Shown here: positions 1-34,760 of the stretch, in pieces
Layout of the letters: the number at the start of each line of letters is the position of its first letter
How positions within the stretch are numbered: position 1 is the stretch's first letter
Origin: Luscinia megarhynchos
Lineage: Eukaryota > Chordata > Aves > Passeriformes > Turdidae
DNA length: 64,000 bases
Reading direction: 5' to 3'
Assembly: GCA_034336665.1 (NCBI GenBank)
Contig: CM067590.1
Span: 3,071,748-3,135,747 of the forward strand
The notes under the pieces: generated by a model
Databases searched by the model: none
Seen by the model: the letters and a program-made list of their open reading frames with translations, nothing else
What the model was told of the DNA's origin: nothing
Position numbers and translations under genes: made by a program

Positions 1-135
1 CCTCTCCTGTTGGCACAGACAAGCTCTGCCCAATATTCCTGTGCCTGTGCTGGGTGTGTGTGCAGGCACCTGCAGTCCCACATGCACCCAACAGCTCATG
101 GCCAGGCCATGACTAACAGCCTGTTCCTGCCCCAG

Positions 136-309
136 ATGTATTTCAACTCCATCATCTCGGACAGCACCAAACTCCTCAAGCCCATCCTGGTCTTTGCCTT
201 CGCCATCGCCGCCGGCATCTGTGGCCTGACCCAGATCACCCAGTACCGCAGCCACCCTGCCGATGTTTACGTGGGCTTCCTGATCGGCGCTGGCATTGCC
301 GCCTACCTG
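136..309 (+). CDS. PLPPR3: PLPPR3 penultimate coding exon
   Basis: The exon follows a CCCCAG acceptor and ends in CTG before a GTGGGT donor. It gives 58 residues, from MYFNSII to GIAAYL, in phase 0 at both ends. It encodes the last two transmembrane segments and the luminal loop between them. Confidence 0.92.
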
Positions 310-1826
310 GTGGGTGCAGGTGCTGCCCTTGGCCCAGGGAGGGGGCTAGGGGATGCTGGTGGGGCCCTTTGACTCCACACTCTCCATGGCAGCTGTGGCT
401 ACCACATCCCTGGAGGTGTTCAAGGCCAGGCTGGACAGTGCTTGGAGCACCCTAGTGTAATGGAAGTTGTCCCTGCCTGTGGCAGGGTCATTGGACTAGA
501 TGACCTTTAAAAGTCCTTTCCAACACAAACCATTCCAGAATTCTCTGCTTCCCCTTCCCACAGGCTTTCCATGCTGTTGGCAACTTCCGTGCCCCAACGG
601 AGCGGGTCCCAACACAGGCACCGGCCAAGGACGCGCTGCGGGCGCTGACACAGCGGGGCCACGACTCTGTGTACCACCAGAACAAGTCAGTGAGCACCGA
701 TGAGCTGAACCCCCAGGCGCGGCTGGAGGAGGCTGCACGGCCGGTGCCGCGGGAGAAGAACTCGCTGGGCAGCCTGAAGCGGGCCAGTGTGGACGTGGAC
801 CTGCTGGCCCCCCGCAGCCCTATGGGCAAGGAGAACATGGTGACCTTCAGCAACACCCTGCCCCGCGTCAACACCCCGTCCATGGATGACCCTGCGCGGC
901 GCCACATGACCATCCACGTCCCCGTGGACGCCTCCCGCTCGAAGCAGCTCATCACGGAGTGGAAGCAGAAGTCTCTGGAGGGCCGGAGCATGACGCTGGC
1001 GGAGGAGGCGGCTCAGGGCCGGGGTGTGGGGGAGCCCGGTGAGGAGGTGCCCCCCTCGCTGTACCCCACGGTGCAGGCGCGCTCGGCCGAGCGGGCGGCC
1101 ATGGGGCCCCGTGTGCTCATCCAGCCCCGGCCGGGCGCCTCGCAGCTGGTGCACATCCCCGAGGAGAGCCAGGCGGGCGCTGGGGCCGCGGCCGGCGGCG
1201 GGGCGGCCGTGAGAGCCAAGTGGGTGATGGTGGCCGAGAAGGGGGGAGCGCAGCGGGTGGCCAACCCCCCGCGCCTGATGCAGGTCATCGCCATGTCCAA
1301 GCAGCAGAGCCTCGTCTCTGTCACCCCCAAGCACTCAGAGACGTCCTCATCATCCACCAGCTCTGACTCCTCGCAGTACCGCTCGCCCTCCGAGCGGGAC
1401 AGCTCCAGCATCATCACCATCGACGCTCACGCCCCTCACCACCCTGTTGTCCACCTCTCTGCTGGCAACGGGCCCTGGGAGTGGAAGTCGGGGCCCAAGG
1501 GGCCAGATGGGCCAGACACCTACGAGCTGGGTGAGGTGGGGAAGGATTTCCACGGCTTCCGCCCAGCCAAGAGTGCCGGTGTCTCCCCTGGCTCCTCTGT
1601 CAGCGACATGGAGCAGGATGAGCCACGCTACGGCAGCCTGGCCACCATCCCGGGGGCAGCAGGGGGTGGTGGGGAGCGGGTGGAGGCCCCCCCCGAGGGG
1701 CTGCTGGCCACAGCCAGCCGTGACTCCACGCTGCGGAGGAAGCCGGCCGAGAGGGACGGGGCGGCGGACAGCGAGGTGGATCTGTACTACAAGAAGATGC
1801 AGGTGGGCCGCAGGTTTAAGGACTGA
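136..1826 (+). CDS. PLPPR3: PLPPR3, last two coding exons (5' part lies outside the window)
   Basis: This is phospholipid phosphatase-related protein 3 (LPPR3, PRG-2), a six-span membrane protein of neurons that belongs to the lipid phosphate phosphatase superfamily but is regarded as catalytically inactive. Two exons are visible, 136-309 (58 codons) and 564-1826 (420 codons plus TGA), joined in phase 0. The first encodes the last membrane spans, with the segments [19 protein letters not shown] and [12 protein letters not shown]. The second encodes the long cytoplasmic tail typical of PLPPR3, recognised by [98 protein letters not shown] and a C-terminal RRFKD. An open frame continues upstream of 136 but is intron. 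The poly-glutamate box I recall from the mammalian tail is absent. It converges tail to tail with PTBP1, as in human. Identity is secure. Confidence 0.95.
392..544 (+). mobile_element. CR1 LINE 3' end in the last PLPPR3 intron
   Basis: Avian CR1 3' terminal sequence in the sense direction. It is recognised by CCTGGAGGTGTTCAAGGCC, AGGCTGGACAGTGCTTGGAG, GACTAGATGACCTTTAAAAG and TCCTTTCCAACACAAACCAT. It fills most of the 254-nt intron 310-563 and stops about 20 nt before the acceptor. It is only a truncated 3' fragment with no coding capacity. Confidence 0.9.
564..1826 (+). CDS. PLPPR3: PLPPR3 last coding exon, cytoplasmic tail
   Basis: The exon follows a CTTCCCACAG acceptor and runs 421 codons to TGA at 1824-1826. 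It begins AFHAVGNF, which continues the last membrane helix, and then encodes the low-complexity, Ser/Pro/Gly-rich tail. It is very GC-rich. The long open frames on the opposite strand (for example 687-1334) are shadows of this composition. Confidence 0.94.
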   Translation, partial: AFHAVGNFRAPTERVPTQAPAKDALRALTQRGHDSVYHQNKSVSTDELNPQARLEEAARPVPREKNSLGSLKRASVDVDLLAPRSPMGKENMVTFSNTLPRVNTPSMDDPARRHMTIHVPVDASRSKQLITEWKQKSLEGRSMTLAEEAAQGRGVGEPGEEVPPSLYPTVQARSAERAAMGPRVLIQPRPGASQLVHIPEESQAGAGAAAGGGAAVRAKWVMVAEKGGAQRVANPPRLMQVIAMSKQQSLVSVTPKHSETSSSSTSSDSSQYRSPSERDSSSIITIDAHAPHHPVVHLSAGNGPWEWKSGPKGPDGPDTYELGEVGKDFHGFRPAKSAGVSPGSSVSDMEQDEPRYGSLATIPGAAGGGGERVEAPPEGLLATASRDSTLRRKPAERDGAADSEVDLYYKKMQVGRRFKD

Positions 1827-2394
1827 GCCCCGGTGCCTTGCTGGGGCCCCATGCCCCTGCCCTGCTTTGGGGGGGCTCTGTGATGCCAGGGCCCCTCTGC
1901 AGGGGATGGCAGGACAGGGCTGGCTTTGCAGCATGGCCACTGTGGTCCTGAGCCAGCTGAGATGTCTGTGGAGCCCCCAGTATGGGACTCTGCTCTGGCA
2001 GCTGATGGGGCTCTGCTCCCCCACAGGATGTGGGGCTGGGCAGCTCCAAGCACTTTGGACTTTCTTTTTCTCTCTAACACTGGTGCTGACATTTCCAAGG
2101 GGTTATTTTATTCCGGCTCTGGAAGTGGATGTCTGTAGGGGGGCAGGAGGGACAAATGGTGTTGAAGGGCTTTGGGGGGGACTAGATTAAGGGGTTTAAC
2201 AGGGGAAAGAGGCTGCTGTGGGGCAGCAGCCTTAGCTCATGGGGTTTGTGGGTGCTGGGGGTCCTGTGACACTCCCCCATCCTGCATGATCTGTGTGAGG
2301 GAGACGGAGGGTGGGCAGGACAGGGAGGGGGGTCTGCCCAGTGCTGTGGCTCTGGGGGTGCAGAGGCTGTAAATACTGCAGGGACTGGAGGAGA

Positions 2395-2422
2395 GGGGGT
2401 TTTGGGGTGGGGGTGCAGTGGG
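2395..2422 (+). promoter_or_regulatory. G-quadruplex motif in the PLPPR3 3' UTR
   Basis: There are four G-tracts on the mRNA strand: G5 (2395-2399), G4 (2404-2407), G5 (2409-2413) and G3 (2420-2422). The loops are TTTT, T and TGCAGT. This fits the canonical G3+N1-7 quadruplex rule and could fold in the mRNA. Confidence 0.6.
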
Positions 2423-2546
2423 AGCTGAGCTCTGCCCCAGGAGGAGCAGCCCTGGGCTGCAGCTGAGGTTTGGGGGGAGCAGGGAGGGGATCTCCAGGCT
2501 GCGAATATGTCGGGCAACAGCTGGAGCAGCTGTGGTTTGGAAAGCA

Positions 2547-2552
2547 AATAAA
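2547..2552 (+). promoter_or_regulatory. PLPPR3: PLPPR3 polyadenylation signal AATAAA
   Basis: A canonical AATAAA in the context GCAAATAAACAC, about 720 nt after the stop, followed by T-rich then G-rich sequence as expected downstream of a cleavage site. Confidence 0.8.
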
Positions 2553-2570
2553 CACGCGGATGTTTCCTGG

Positions 2571-4734
2571 CTAGATTATTTTGGCAGGGTGGGGGGCAGC
2601 TGAGTCCCACGGCTGGGCGGGTTTGGACCAGGGCTCCGCGGGAGTTCCCAAGCCTGGGGAGCAGTGGCTGGGGCAGCCGCGGCCCCCTCCGTACAGGACA
2701 CTGTGCCGATGGCACCAAACTGCCACTGCCAATTGGATTAACAGTGGATATCCCAAAGCCTTTGCCTTGCAAACATATGGATTATCCACATAACCCTGAC
2801 TCGGTGCTGGAAAAGCCACCCGGGATTAGCGGGAGGATTGTGGCAGCAGCCCGTGGAGTGGAGGGGCTGTGGGGGAGCCCTGGGGGGCGGGAGACGAGGG
2901 GGTCCAACCCCAACCATCACAAGCGCCGTGGGGCTGCTCCATTGGATGGACCTGGGGAGGTGACCCGGAGCCGCTGGCGAAGGTCACCGCCATCGACGCC
3001 GAGCTCCGGCGGTCCCTGGCGGGGGTCGGGGCTATGTGGGGGCTTCCAGCCCAGCAGCCCCGCGTCGTCCCCCGCGCTCACGGCTCATTGCGGTGCCGAT
3101 GGCGTCACACGCCGCTTCCCGCCGCCTCTGACCCAGCGGTTTCCATGGCAACTGCCAGCCCCGCATCGCTCTCGCAGGCTCGGGAACCCCCAGCCCCGCA
3201 CCCGCTCCCGCAGCCTCGGGTAGCCCCCAGCCCCTCCAGCCGCTGCTGCATCGCTTGGGGACCCGCGGGGGCGGGAGGGAGCAGAACCGCCCTCATCCTC
3301 ATCCTCCCCCCGGCCCCACACAGGGCTGCAGCAGGAGGGGCTGTCAGCCCCCACCTCATCAGCTCCAGCCTCGCCACCTGTCCTGTGTCCCCACCTTTTC
3401 CGCTGGGGACACCCTCTGCCAGGAATCCCGGCACGTCCCCGTGTCCCCCCGGTGAGCCCCAGGGGCAGGGCCCGGCTTTGTGACACAGCCCCGCTCCCGG
3501 GGCTCGCTTTGCCATTTGGGGTTCCTGCTTTGGGATTCCCGCTGGCAGCTAATTCCCTTTCTGCACCGGTGGTGGTGAAGTGCGTGCAGAAGGCCAGGTT
3601 TTAGGGTGCTCGCTCCACAGGCTGCATCTTCCAGAGCGGGAAGAACCCTTTGGTGTGGAGGCCCCACCTTCTCCGCGTCTGCGTTTTCCCGTTAAACGCA
3701 GTTTCAGGGCAGTTTTCTCCGTGGCCCGGGCAGCCCCGGCATGGGCTGTGCTGTATCTGGGGCACGGCCCCGCCCGGGGCCAGGCTGGGGGTTCTGCCGA
3801 GGGAAGGGGTGGGATGGGAGAGCGGAGCTGGGGAAGGACGCGAGCCCCGCTAAGCCCCCGCTGTTCCCATGGGGATCCCGTCCATCGCTGCCACCCCGGT
3901 CGGATCTTTCAATGCCCGAGGGGCCGGGGAAGGGCACAGGGATGGGTTGGGCCCCAGAGAACTCAGGGAACAACCTCGGAACGATGACCCTGCTCTCTCC
4001 TGCGGGGCAGCAACACATCGCCCTCGGCGCAGCTTTCACAGGCAGAGGCAGCTGTTACAAATCCCGTTAGCCTTTCAAGGAACAACAGTGGTCCTTTTCA
4101 GCAGCCCCCGGCTTCGGCAGGACCCCCTCGGTAACCCTGGAGCCAGAGGGCTCTGCAGACGCCTGTGGAATACGCTGGAGCCTAATACCAGCTCAGCCCA
4201 GAGGAATGGGGCCAGCACAGCCACAACAGCAGCTCCAAGTGGGGATTGTGCCTTCCCTCAGGCCAGGGTGACTCTTGGACAGGAGTTTGAGCAGAGCTGA
4301 GCATACAGGTAAGAACCAATCCCTAAGGAAGCACTTGGCTCCTGAGGGAGGTCTTGGAGAGATGGGGATTGCACCTCCTCCCACGGGATGGACAATGCCA
4401 CATCCAGCCTCACAGCTACAGCACAGGACTACAGAGAGGAGGGTTTGACTCAAAGTGGGTTATTTTTCATGGATATTAGCCAGAACATATGGAAAGTTTA
4501 GGAACATGAAGTAACAAAGTGCTGGAGTGTGACACAGGTAGGGCATCAGTTCCAGCCTGGCACCCTAGGGGCCGGAGGGCCAGACCCCATCCCATGGCTC
4601 CACGGAGACAGGGACACGCACTGCCAGCCCAGAGTGTGGGGAAAGTCAAAGTTAAATAAAATGAGGCAGCTGGAATTACATGAGAAGGGAAAATCAGAAG
4701 CAAAACAGGCACAATAAAGAGGAGGAAGATCAGG
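2571..4734. other. Intergenic space between the PLPPR3 and PTBP1 3' ends
   Basis: GC-rich in its first half. A loose tandem duplication of a CAG-CTCGGG-CCCCCAGCCCC segment lies around 3172-3235. I see no exon with both splice sites and no recognisable repeat family. The open frames of 100-200 codons here look like compositional artefacts. Confidence 0.6.
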
Positions 4735-4753
4735 AGTGAAGGATACAGAAGAA

Positions 4754-4759
4754 TTTATT
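4754..4759 (-). promoter_or_regulatory. PTBP1: PTBP1 distal polyadenylation signal
   Basis: TTTATT on the plus strand reads AATAAA on the PTBP1 strand, about 2.6 kb after the stop codon. Whether it is used was not tested. Confidence 0.55.
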
Positions 4760-7106
4760 GAAAGCACAAGTACAGACTGGGCACCAACTGCTTCTACAAT
4801 CTCAACAGGAAATAATGGAGCTACAGAAAGGTACAAAGGTTGTTATAAAATAGTTTTAATTTCATTTCTTTTTGCATTACAAACATTCTTTGAAAGAGGC
4901 AATGGAATTCTGATGGTGTGTACACTTCCCCTCCCCACCCACCTTCCACAATACTGAACCTGGAATTGCTGTTATCAAAATATACAATACATCTGGTCAC
5001 CATAAAAAACTGGGTTTTGCTGCCCCTCATGTCTTACAACAGGTATAAAAAAATTATAAATATGTACACCCTTAGTTACTCACATTCTTTACATGCAAAC
5101 ACAGGATCCGAAGGGAGCACCTGCTGTGCTGGGGGGTCTGGTTACCCCAAATCCATCCTTGATTTGCACGGGACACCCAGAGTGTCCCGGGCGGGGCCCG
5201 GCCCCGGGAGCCTCCCCAGTACTGGGGAGGGTGATGGGGGGCACTGACCAGTTACCCCAGTGCTGCTGTGCTGGGAGGGCTGGGTGTTTCACTAGACCCC
5301 CCCAGCTATGCCCTCCTGCAGGATGCTGGCAGGGCCTCGGGGAGCTTTGCAGGGGCAGATCCCTGGCTCCAGCACAGCTCACCCAGATTTAGAGGTACCC
5401 AAAAGCAGCTGGGGTGATGCTGTCACCAGGGGTCTCGCCCTCCTCAGGGGTACCCAGCACGCCACAGCCCCAGCTGGACCCTCACTCGGACCTCACATGC
5501 TTCTCCAGCATAATTCATATCCTTGAGAGTCCAGGGAGGAACTACAGAAAGTTAAGACTTCTCCAAACACTCAGTGCTAAGCAAGTCAAGAGCTCCCACA
5601 CCAAGCAAGGAAATCAGAACTTGCAACACTAAGACAATTAAAAAACAAACTTTGGTCCACAATTTGCAGAAAAACCCTGAAAAAAAGTACAAGATTCTTG
5701 TTATTTTGCATCCGAACAGGTTGCAGGTTAGAGGGAAATGTAAGGCAACATCGGATCACATGGAATAGAAGGCAGAATGGCCCGGGAAAGAGTTGTAAGC
5801 CAGAAAAAAAAAAAAAAAAAAGGTTGTATAATTGGGAAAAACTGCTGCATTCTACTTTTAATAAATTCCCTTCCTAGAACAACATCTGGGCTTATAGGTT
5901 CAAAAGGTAAAAAAATCTTTAGCCTGGGTCCTTTTCCTTCCATTTCCGAGCTGTTTGTGCTCATTCTCTCACACCCTTGGCTCTGCTCATCCTCAGCCAC
6001 GACCTCAGCCTGGAAACTACTCCTGCCCTACAGCTTCAATTACAAAACAAAGAAAATAAAGTACAGTATACACGGGTAATACCACAAAGGAGTAAATTTA
6101 GATTACGTTTATACCATCTTATCATTCTATAAAAGGTACTTAAACTATTCCTTTTGCATATAAAGAGATTAGAATATTTGGTCAACTGGAAATATTGCTA
6201 GGCACAGAGGACAGCAACGGCATCAAAGTATAATACAAGGATTCAAACAAAAGCTCAAATGCTGAAGACATGCTCTAAGAACGACGGCGGAGCTACAGCA
6301 GCCTCGTTAATCTCCAATTAGGGGCACAAAGGTACCTCTTGCAGGCACCTTTCTAATTGTGGGGTATCCAAGGATTCTCCAAATCCTAGCCAAGCATTTA
6401 GGTATATACACACACAATTTCAACAAACTCTGATTCATCTCACAAGTGTCCCACAGCAGCTCTTCTGTCCCTCGCCAATGCTCTGCGAGGGCAGAGCCTG
6501 CGGGCTCGCTCCTGACACTGGAATGTGATTTGGCCTTGGGAACACTCCCCCACCCAGAGCTTTGCTCAGCCACAAAGGCTCTCAGGTAACTCCCACCTGA
6601 GTTTGCAGGTGGCAATGACCCACGAGCAGACTGGGAAGTGGCACAGGGCACACGTGGAGATCGAGACTCAAACGACTGGCCTGAGTCACAGCCCAAAATT
6701 TCCTTTATCCACTTTGCCAGCTCCCCCAGCTGATCGTCAGCCAGAGCCACTCCCCCCTTCAGCTCTGCCCATCCCCTCCCTGCAGCTCGGATGTTTTCCC
6801 CAAAGAAGTATAAGGTTTAAGGCACAGGATAGCAGGTGCACAGGTAAGGTGGGATCAATGCAACCGAGTGCTGTGCTGGGCGGGTTGGGAGCTCCTGGTC
6901 ACCACAATCCTGACTCCAAGGCGCTACAGTGAATTCACACAGTGGTTTTAGGTCTTTCAAGGCATGGATGGGTAAGGAAATTAAAAAAGGCATCAATGTG
7001 AAACCTGATAAAACTTGTTAGGATCTGCTTTTTGGGGGAAGGAGGAGCAGGAGGGGAGGGGAATTTCCCAGAGCAGGTTCCATAGTGTAAACTTGAACTT
7101 GTGATT

Positions 7107-7112
7107 TTTATT
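7107..7112 (-). promoter_or_regulatory. PTBP1: PTBP1 proximal polyadenylation signal
   Basis: TTTATT on the plus strand gives CCAATAAAAATCAC on the PTBP1 strand, about 265 nt after the stop. With the distal signal it suggests alternative polyadenylation. Confidence 0.5.
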
Positions 7113-7375
7113 GGAACAGTCAAGATTGTTACCCATCACCGCAAGGTTAGCAAGAGGAATTAATTTTCTTTTTTTTTTTTAAAAACCGGTAAACTGATTT
7201 CTCTTTAAAAAAATAAAATCTCTGGTCTTTTAAGGTCACTTCAGCTGCATTTTTAAAGTGGCTTTTTTTTTCTGGAATGATGGAAGTTGAAACCCTGGTG
7301 TCCAGCCTTATAAGGTCAAGGCTGAACCCCAGAGGTTTTAAGTCAAGTCCATTTTAAGTCAGGCCTTCCCAAGCT

Positions 7376-32124
<24,749 letters not shown>

Positions 32125-32208
32125 TGCACACGGAGACGACCCGTCGGGAGCGGAGTGGAGGCGCCGCAATAGCGGGACGAGCGAGACCGCTCCGTGTTAT
32201 AGACTCAC

Positions 32209-32635
32209 AAAATGGCGGCGCCGCCCGGCCCGCCTCGCCCGCGCCGGCGCTCCATTGGCCGGCGAAGGTGTCACGCTGACGGGGGGGCGGGGACCACCCG
32301 CCTTTCGGGGTTGGCGCCCTGGCTCCCAGCGCGAAGCCGATTGGCCGCGCGCAGGGCGAGGGGCGGGGCGAGCCGCCAGTGCGCGGCGCCATTCGGTAGG
32401 CGGAGGGAGGCGGCGGGGAGGAGCCATCTTCAGAGCGGGAAGGAGGCCGGAATGAACCCCGGAGCCGCCATCTTGATTGGGGGCAGGGCATGGCAATCAC
32501 GGCGTTGGGCGCCATCTTGGGTACGGGCAAGCGGGTCTCCCGCGCGCACGTTGCGCGGGCCGGGGCCGCGGGGGCGGCTCGGTCCCGCCGCCATGTTGGG
32601 GGCGGGCAGGGGAGCCACGTGCCGCCGCCATCCCG
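32209..32635. promoter_or_regulatory. Cluster of YY1-like GCCATNTT sites
   Basis: Core motifs occur at 32209-32219 (AAAATGGCGGC, plus direction) and, in the opposite direction, at 32423-32430 (GAGCCATCTT), 32464-32474 (GCCGCCATCTT), 32509-32520 (GCGCCATCTTGG), 32587-32598 (GCCGCCATGTTGG) and 32624-32635 (GCCGCCATCCC, weaker). YY1 binding is inferred from the known consensus AANATGGCGGC. Confidence 0.55.
32254..32480 (-). promoter_or_regulatory. Three inverted CCAAT boxes (NF-Y type)
   Basis: ATTGG on the plus strand at 32254-32258, 32340-32344 and 32476-32480 reads CCAAT on the PTBP1 strand. They lie 130-356 nt upstream of the PTBP1 ATG, a usual place for NF-Y. Confidence 0.5.
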
Positions 32636-33109
32636 GGTGAGGGGTGCCCGCCTGCGCTCACCTGTGCGGGTGAGCCCCTCAGCGAGGGGCCCGCTTAAGG
32701 CACAGGACGGAGTGAGTGTAATCGCAGTTAATGTCTTAAGGATAAAGATTACCAGAGGGTGAGAGAGAAAGAGAGAGATCTCGGGAGGTAAGACGTTAAA
32801 CGTACCTGCCGGTCTGTGGCTCAGGTACCGTTGTGACACTGCTGCCCGGCACAGCTTTGTGGCCCATCAGAGGCACTTCAGTGCCGAATTAGATCAGCTT
32901 ATCTCACTCTTAAGTCGGTCATTGCCTGTAGGCCCCACTTCTGCAAGGGATTGATGCTTTGCAAGTGCTGGGCCACCTCTAGTGAATTCCAGCCGACCGT
33001 GTGAGATCCTTCTGTGGTTTCTGCAGGGTGACAAATGTGTGGCTCTGTCCCCATCCCCGACCCTCAGGCACAGCTGGATCCATGGAGCCACCGCTGCCGT
33101 GGATGCAGC

Positions 33110-33141
33110 ACTGTTTAAATGCAGTACTGTTTAAATGCAGT
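33110..33141 (+). repeat. Perfect 16-bp tandem duplication
   Basis: ACTGTTTAAATGCAGT occurs twice back to back (33110-33125 and 33126-33141). A second small direct repeat of AGTTAATTTCTAG lies at 33226-33260. Confidence 0.9.
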
Positions 33142-34736
33142 ATGTGCTCGCTGGGAATTCCAGTGGCAGTTGTCCATTTTCTGAGCCTCACTTGCCACCC
33201 CCCATGGGGATTAATTCTTTCGTTTTTAGTTAATTTCTAGATTTCTAGTTAATTTCTAGTTCTACCCTCAGCCAGGCTCCTCTGCCATGCCAGATATCCC
33301 ACCCAGGGCTTTTCTGTGAATATGAATACATCTGGCAGTTCTGCCAAAGAACCTCTGCCATTGATAACCTGTAAAGCACCACCTGGGCTGTGACATGGCT
33401 GTGTATGTGAGGGCTGAGAAAATTATTTTAAAAATAAGGGTGCAAATGAAATCGGGAGTGTTAACCCTGGGCAGTGTTTCTGCTTTGTGTCAGGTAACTC
33501 TGGCAGGTACAGACATGCATTTTGCGTTCTTGTGTCTCTTCTCAAGCGCACACTTGACACGTGAGTAGGGAAGAGAAAAAGAGTTAGAAGTGAAGTGGTC
33601 TATTTTCTCCCAAACCCGTGTTGCTGTGCCACGTTTTCTGGCCGGAGCTCTCATTTCTCATTGAAATGTGCTCAAGGGTTTCAGTGGCCGGGATCAGACA
33701 TGGCCTGCCTGCCTCACTCGTGTCGCCCTCTCTGTGAAATGCAGGAGCTTCCCTTCTCCTTGGATCTTTCCAGAAACGGGGAACTCTGATTCCCGAATCT
33801 TTGGGTTAATTTGGCTTCCATTTTGGCCCCTGTGGAGTTTAAAACCGAGGAAAAGCGACATATTGCTGAAGGCAACTAAACCACTGCTGGCACCTGCATA
33901 TGAAAGGCTCGGCTGCTGCCTCAGATAAGAGATTTACAACTCCGGTGAGGCAAAGAATGGGGAAAACGGTGGGATTATGGATCCACTGTAGCTGAGAGCA
34001 GAGAGATAAAGAGATGTGATCAAAGAGAGCAGGAATTTAGCTGCCAACACAAGCTCCCTGCTCTCCCCTGAACTGTGCCTGGTTTGAGGTGTATTTCCCA
34101 TGGAGGTGTTTCTTCCACAAGTAAGGAATCCCTTGATGATAGAGGATACTGTGGAGACAGAATCTTTTTTTTTTTAATCAATATGGGCTATTTCTGTACC
34201 TTAAGAAAGAGTACCCTGAACACCCTACAAGGACTCAAAATATTCATTAACACCCGATGATCACAGGCCAGGACAGGGTCTGATTTTCTAGTAGCTGCTG
34301 AGATGAGTTTGTGGCATGTGCAGGTATTCCAGGTACTTTTCAGGTATCTTTGGCAGAGCAAACAGGTAAATGCCACCACAGGATTCCTGATTTCCAAAGG
34401 CCTTCCTTAGCAGGTGTGGTCTCACTTGAAAGGCTCTTTAAGGTTTGTGCAAGCTCGTCCTGATTTTCCACAGTTCTTGCAGAAATGATGATTGTGCAAC
34501 TTTTTATCAGCCATTTTCCTGCAATTGGCACAGAATTTTTTAGACATCATCTGCTCAGGTACTGTGGGACTACAAGTGACCAGCAACGCTCTTGTGGTTT
34601 TCTCTGGGCCAAAGGGAAAAATGCTTTTAAGAAAAAGATTACACTTGATATGAAAACACAGCAGGGAGCCGGACCAGCCCCTGTGTGTCCTTGTGTTTGT
34701 TTCGAAAAACAAACCCAGATGAAAATGACCCTATGC

Positions 34737-34760
34737 AAAAAAAAAAAAAAAAAAAAAAAA
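34737..34760 (+). repeat. Poly-A run of 24 nt
   Basis: A homopolymer run of A. There is no retrogene or element body upstream that I can recognise, so it is probably a simple repeat. Confidence 0.8.

Larger units (their letters stand above)
1827..2570 (+). other. PLPPR3: PLPPR3 3' UTR
   Basis: Non-coding sequence from the stop codon to about 20 nt past the AATAAA at 2547-2552. It is strongly G-rich on the sense strand. The cleavage point is estimated from the signal, not observed. Confidence 0.75.
4735..7375 (-). other. PTBP1: PTBP1 3' UTR (long form)
   Basis: It runs on the minus strand from the PTBP1 stop to about 20 nt past the distal AATAAA at 4754-4759. Most of it is AT-rich, with a GC-rich patch around 5100-5400 and a 19-nt A-run (plus strand) at about 5803-5821. 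A proximal AATAAA at 7107-7112 would give a short UTR of about 0.3 kb. I see no competing gene in the interval. Confidence 0.6.

Noticed and set aside
10..135. Open frame leading into PLPPR3 exon 136 as extra coding sequence
   Set aside because: A CCCCAG acceptor lies at the border, the upstream peptide has no PLPPR3 similarity, and the frame begins with TTG rather than ATG.
687..1334. Minus-strand 215-codon open frame opposite PLPPR3
   Set aside because: It is a shadow of the GC-rich PLPPR3 coding exon.
34422..34550. Retroviral gag zinc knuckle
   Set aside because: The spacing is not CX2CX4HX4C (the His is missing) and there are no LTR or pol sequences nearby.
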